A stretch of DNA of 64,000 bases from Croceicoccus estronivorus (lineage in GTDB: Bacteria > Pseudomonadota > Alphaproteobacteria > Sphingomonadales > Sphingomonadaceae), in contig NZ_JRQQ01000006.1 in NCBI RefSeq assembly GCF_001625325.1, positions 248,001 through 312,000 of the forward strand, read 5' to 3'. Under the pieces are notes generated by a model. The model saw nothing but the letters and a program-made list of their open reading frames with translations, did not search any database and was not told the DNA's origin. Below are positions 63,268 to 64,000 of the stretch, piece by piece (within the stretch, counting starts at the first letter, position 1; each line of letters begins with the position of its first letter). The translations under genes were made by a program, and so were the position numbers.

Positions 63268-64000
63268 CTAGCGGCCAAAGGGACGATCGTTGAAGCTGCG
63301 CTCGCTCCATCCGTCGCCGCGAAGACCGTCCCATTCCCAGACGACAGCCTCTTCCAGGCCGGTGACATGGTGCTCATCGGGGAAAGTACCGGCGCAGATA
63401 TCCCACGGCGAAATGAACGAAGTGGGAAAGCTTGCCACGAAGTCGATCACGCGGAACGTCATCTCGCCGAGCTCGGAGGCGAGCGTAACTGAATAAGGCT
63501 TCTTTACATCGTTGCGCGCCTCCATGTAAGCGAGGTCGCGGATCGTGGCGACGAAGCGCTTGCCGCCTTGGCTCACGCTCGCGTTCATCATCGGCTCACC
63601 CTCGTGGCCGAAGACGAACATTGAATAGAGGTTAAACGTGAGATCCCGCTCGCGAAAGCGTCCCTGCGCCCAACAATGCCGATAGAAGCCGCTGACGTCC
63701 CGCGCGCCGCGGCTGTGGTCGCGCTGCATGAAGGCGTCACGGACTTCCCAGCGATCTTTTCCAAAAGTCACCGTACCGGAAGCCGCGCCGACCTGCTCGA
63801 CATGCATCTTGCCGGCGATATGCTCGGCACTGCTGGCATGTCCGCTCATGTCCCAGACGGGCGCGTCGCTCCCGATTTGCAGATCGAGCTGCAGTCGGTC
63901 GAGTGACTGGTTCCCCGTTCCGCGTTCGCGCAACCGCTCCGGCGAAGTCTGCGCGATCGGCCCGTCGAATGTGATGCGGAACCGGTTCGGCTCTGGAAAG
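63268..64000 (-). CDS. Conserved protein family B, copy 2, N-terminus beyond the right edge
   Basis: The visible part matches family B copy 1 in order: PVWDMSGHASSAEHIAGKMHVEQVG, QRDHSRGARDVSGFYRHCWAQGRFRERDLTFNLYSM and GDGWSERSFNDRPF at the C-terminus. About the first 90 residues lie outside the window. It precedes the kinase at 61824 by 10 bases. Function unknown, as for copy 1. Confidence 0.82.
   Translation of the reverse strand, partial: FPEPNRFRITFDGPIAQTSPERLRERGTGNQSLDRLQLDLQIGSDAPVWDMSGHASSAEHIAGKMHVEQVGAASGTVTFGKDRWEVRDAFMQRDHSRGARDVSGFYRHCWAQGRFRERDLTFNLYSMFVFGHEGEPMMNASVSQGGKRFVATIRDLAYMEARNDVKKPYSVTLASELGEMTFRVIDFVASFPTSFISPWDICAGTFPDEHHVTGLEEAVVWEWDGLRGDGWSERSFNDRPFGR

Overview
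This window looks like chromosome or megaplasmid sequence from a sphingomonad (Sphingomonadales, Novosphingobium/Erythrobacteraceae-like). The evidence is the high G+C content, two large TonB-dependent receptors, a crtY-crtI carotenoid pair, a CYP101-type cytochrome P450, and many SDR, crotonase and Baeyer-Villiger genes typical of that group. No species is claimed.

Region 1 (1-17 kb) is core-like. It holds a TPP riboswitch driving a small membrane protein and thiC (running off the left edge), an S9 peptidase, a fasciclin protein, MipA/OmpV, a universal stress protein and a DUF2585-type membrane protein. Then come crtY-crtI followed by a LOG-family gene with no crtB, glpD with a Bcr/CflA MFS pump, dinB, a NUDIX hydrolase, 6-phosphogluconolactonase, Dps and a divergent membrane protein.

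Region 2 (about 17.1-43.3 kb) is a catabolic island whose two ends carry a near-identical direct repeat of about 94-106 bp. The left edge is decayed (methyltransferase and CaiB pseudogenes). The interior encodes an adrenodoxin-type ferredoxin, a P450cam-like CYP101, two luciferase-like flavin monooxygenases, a flavin reductase, a ribBA-like gene, a Baeyer-Villiger monooxygenase, an SMP-30 lactonase-like protein, an acyl-CoA ligase, two crotonases, four SDRs, a thiolase, a two-subunit CoA transferase, a TonB receptor and two TetR regulators. The enzyme classes match those of the camphor pathway: P450 hydroxylation, alcohol oxidation, Baeyer-Villiger ring opening, CoA activation, beta-oxidation. 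I infer breakdown of a cyclic terpenoid or similar alicyclic ketone; the substrate is not visible. A 14-bp palindromic operator (CTAAT-N4-ATTAG) occurs eight times, upstream of most of these transcription units, so a single TetR-type regulon is likely.

Region 3 (43-48 kb) is mobile and defence DNA: a small overlapping gene cluster with an in-frame stop, a reverse transcriptase with a YVDD motif (probable DRT/UG anti-phage type), a degenerate tRNA-Gly(GCC) fragment that may be an attachment site, a tyrosine integrase, and a collapsed IS110 transposase.

Region 4 (48-64 kb) is a second catabolic region: a TauD/clavaminate-synthase-like dioxygenase divergent from a class II aldolase, an MFS transporter, then duplicated modules of two uncharacterised protein families (here A and B) with APH-like kinases, flanking a TonB receptor and joined by an Old Yellow Enzyme. 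A and B share an RDHS motif, suggesting related folds. This repeated A/B/kinase module is the least explained system in the window.
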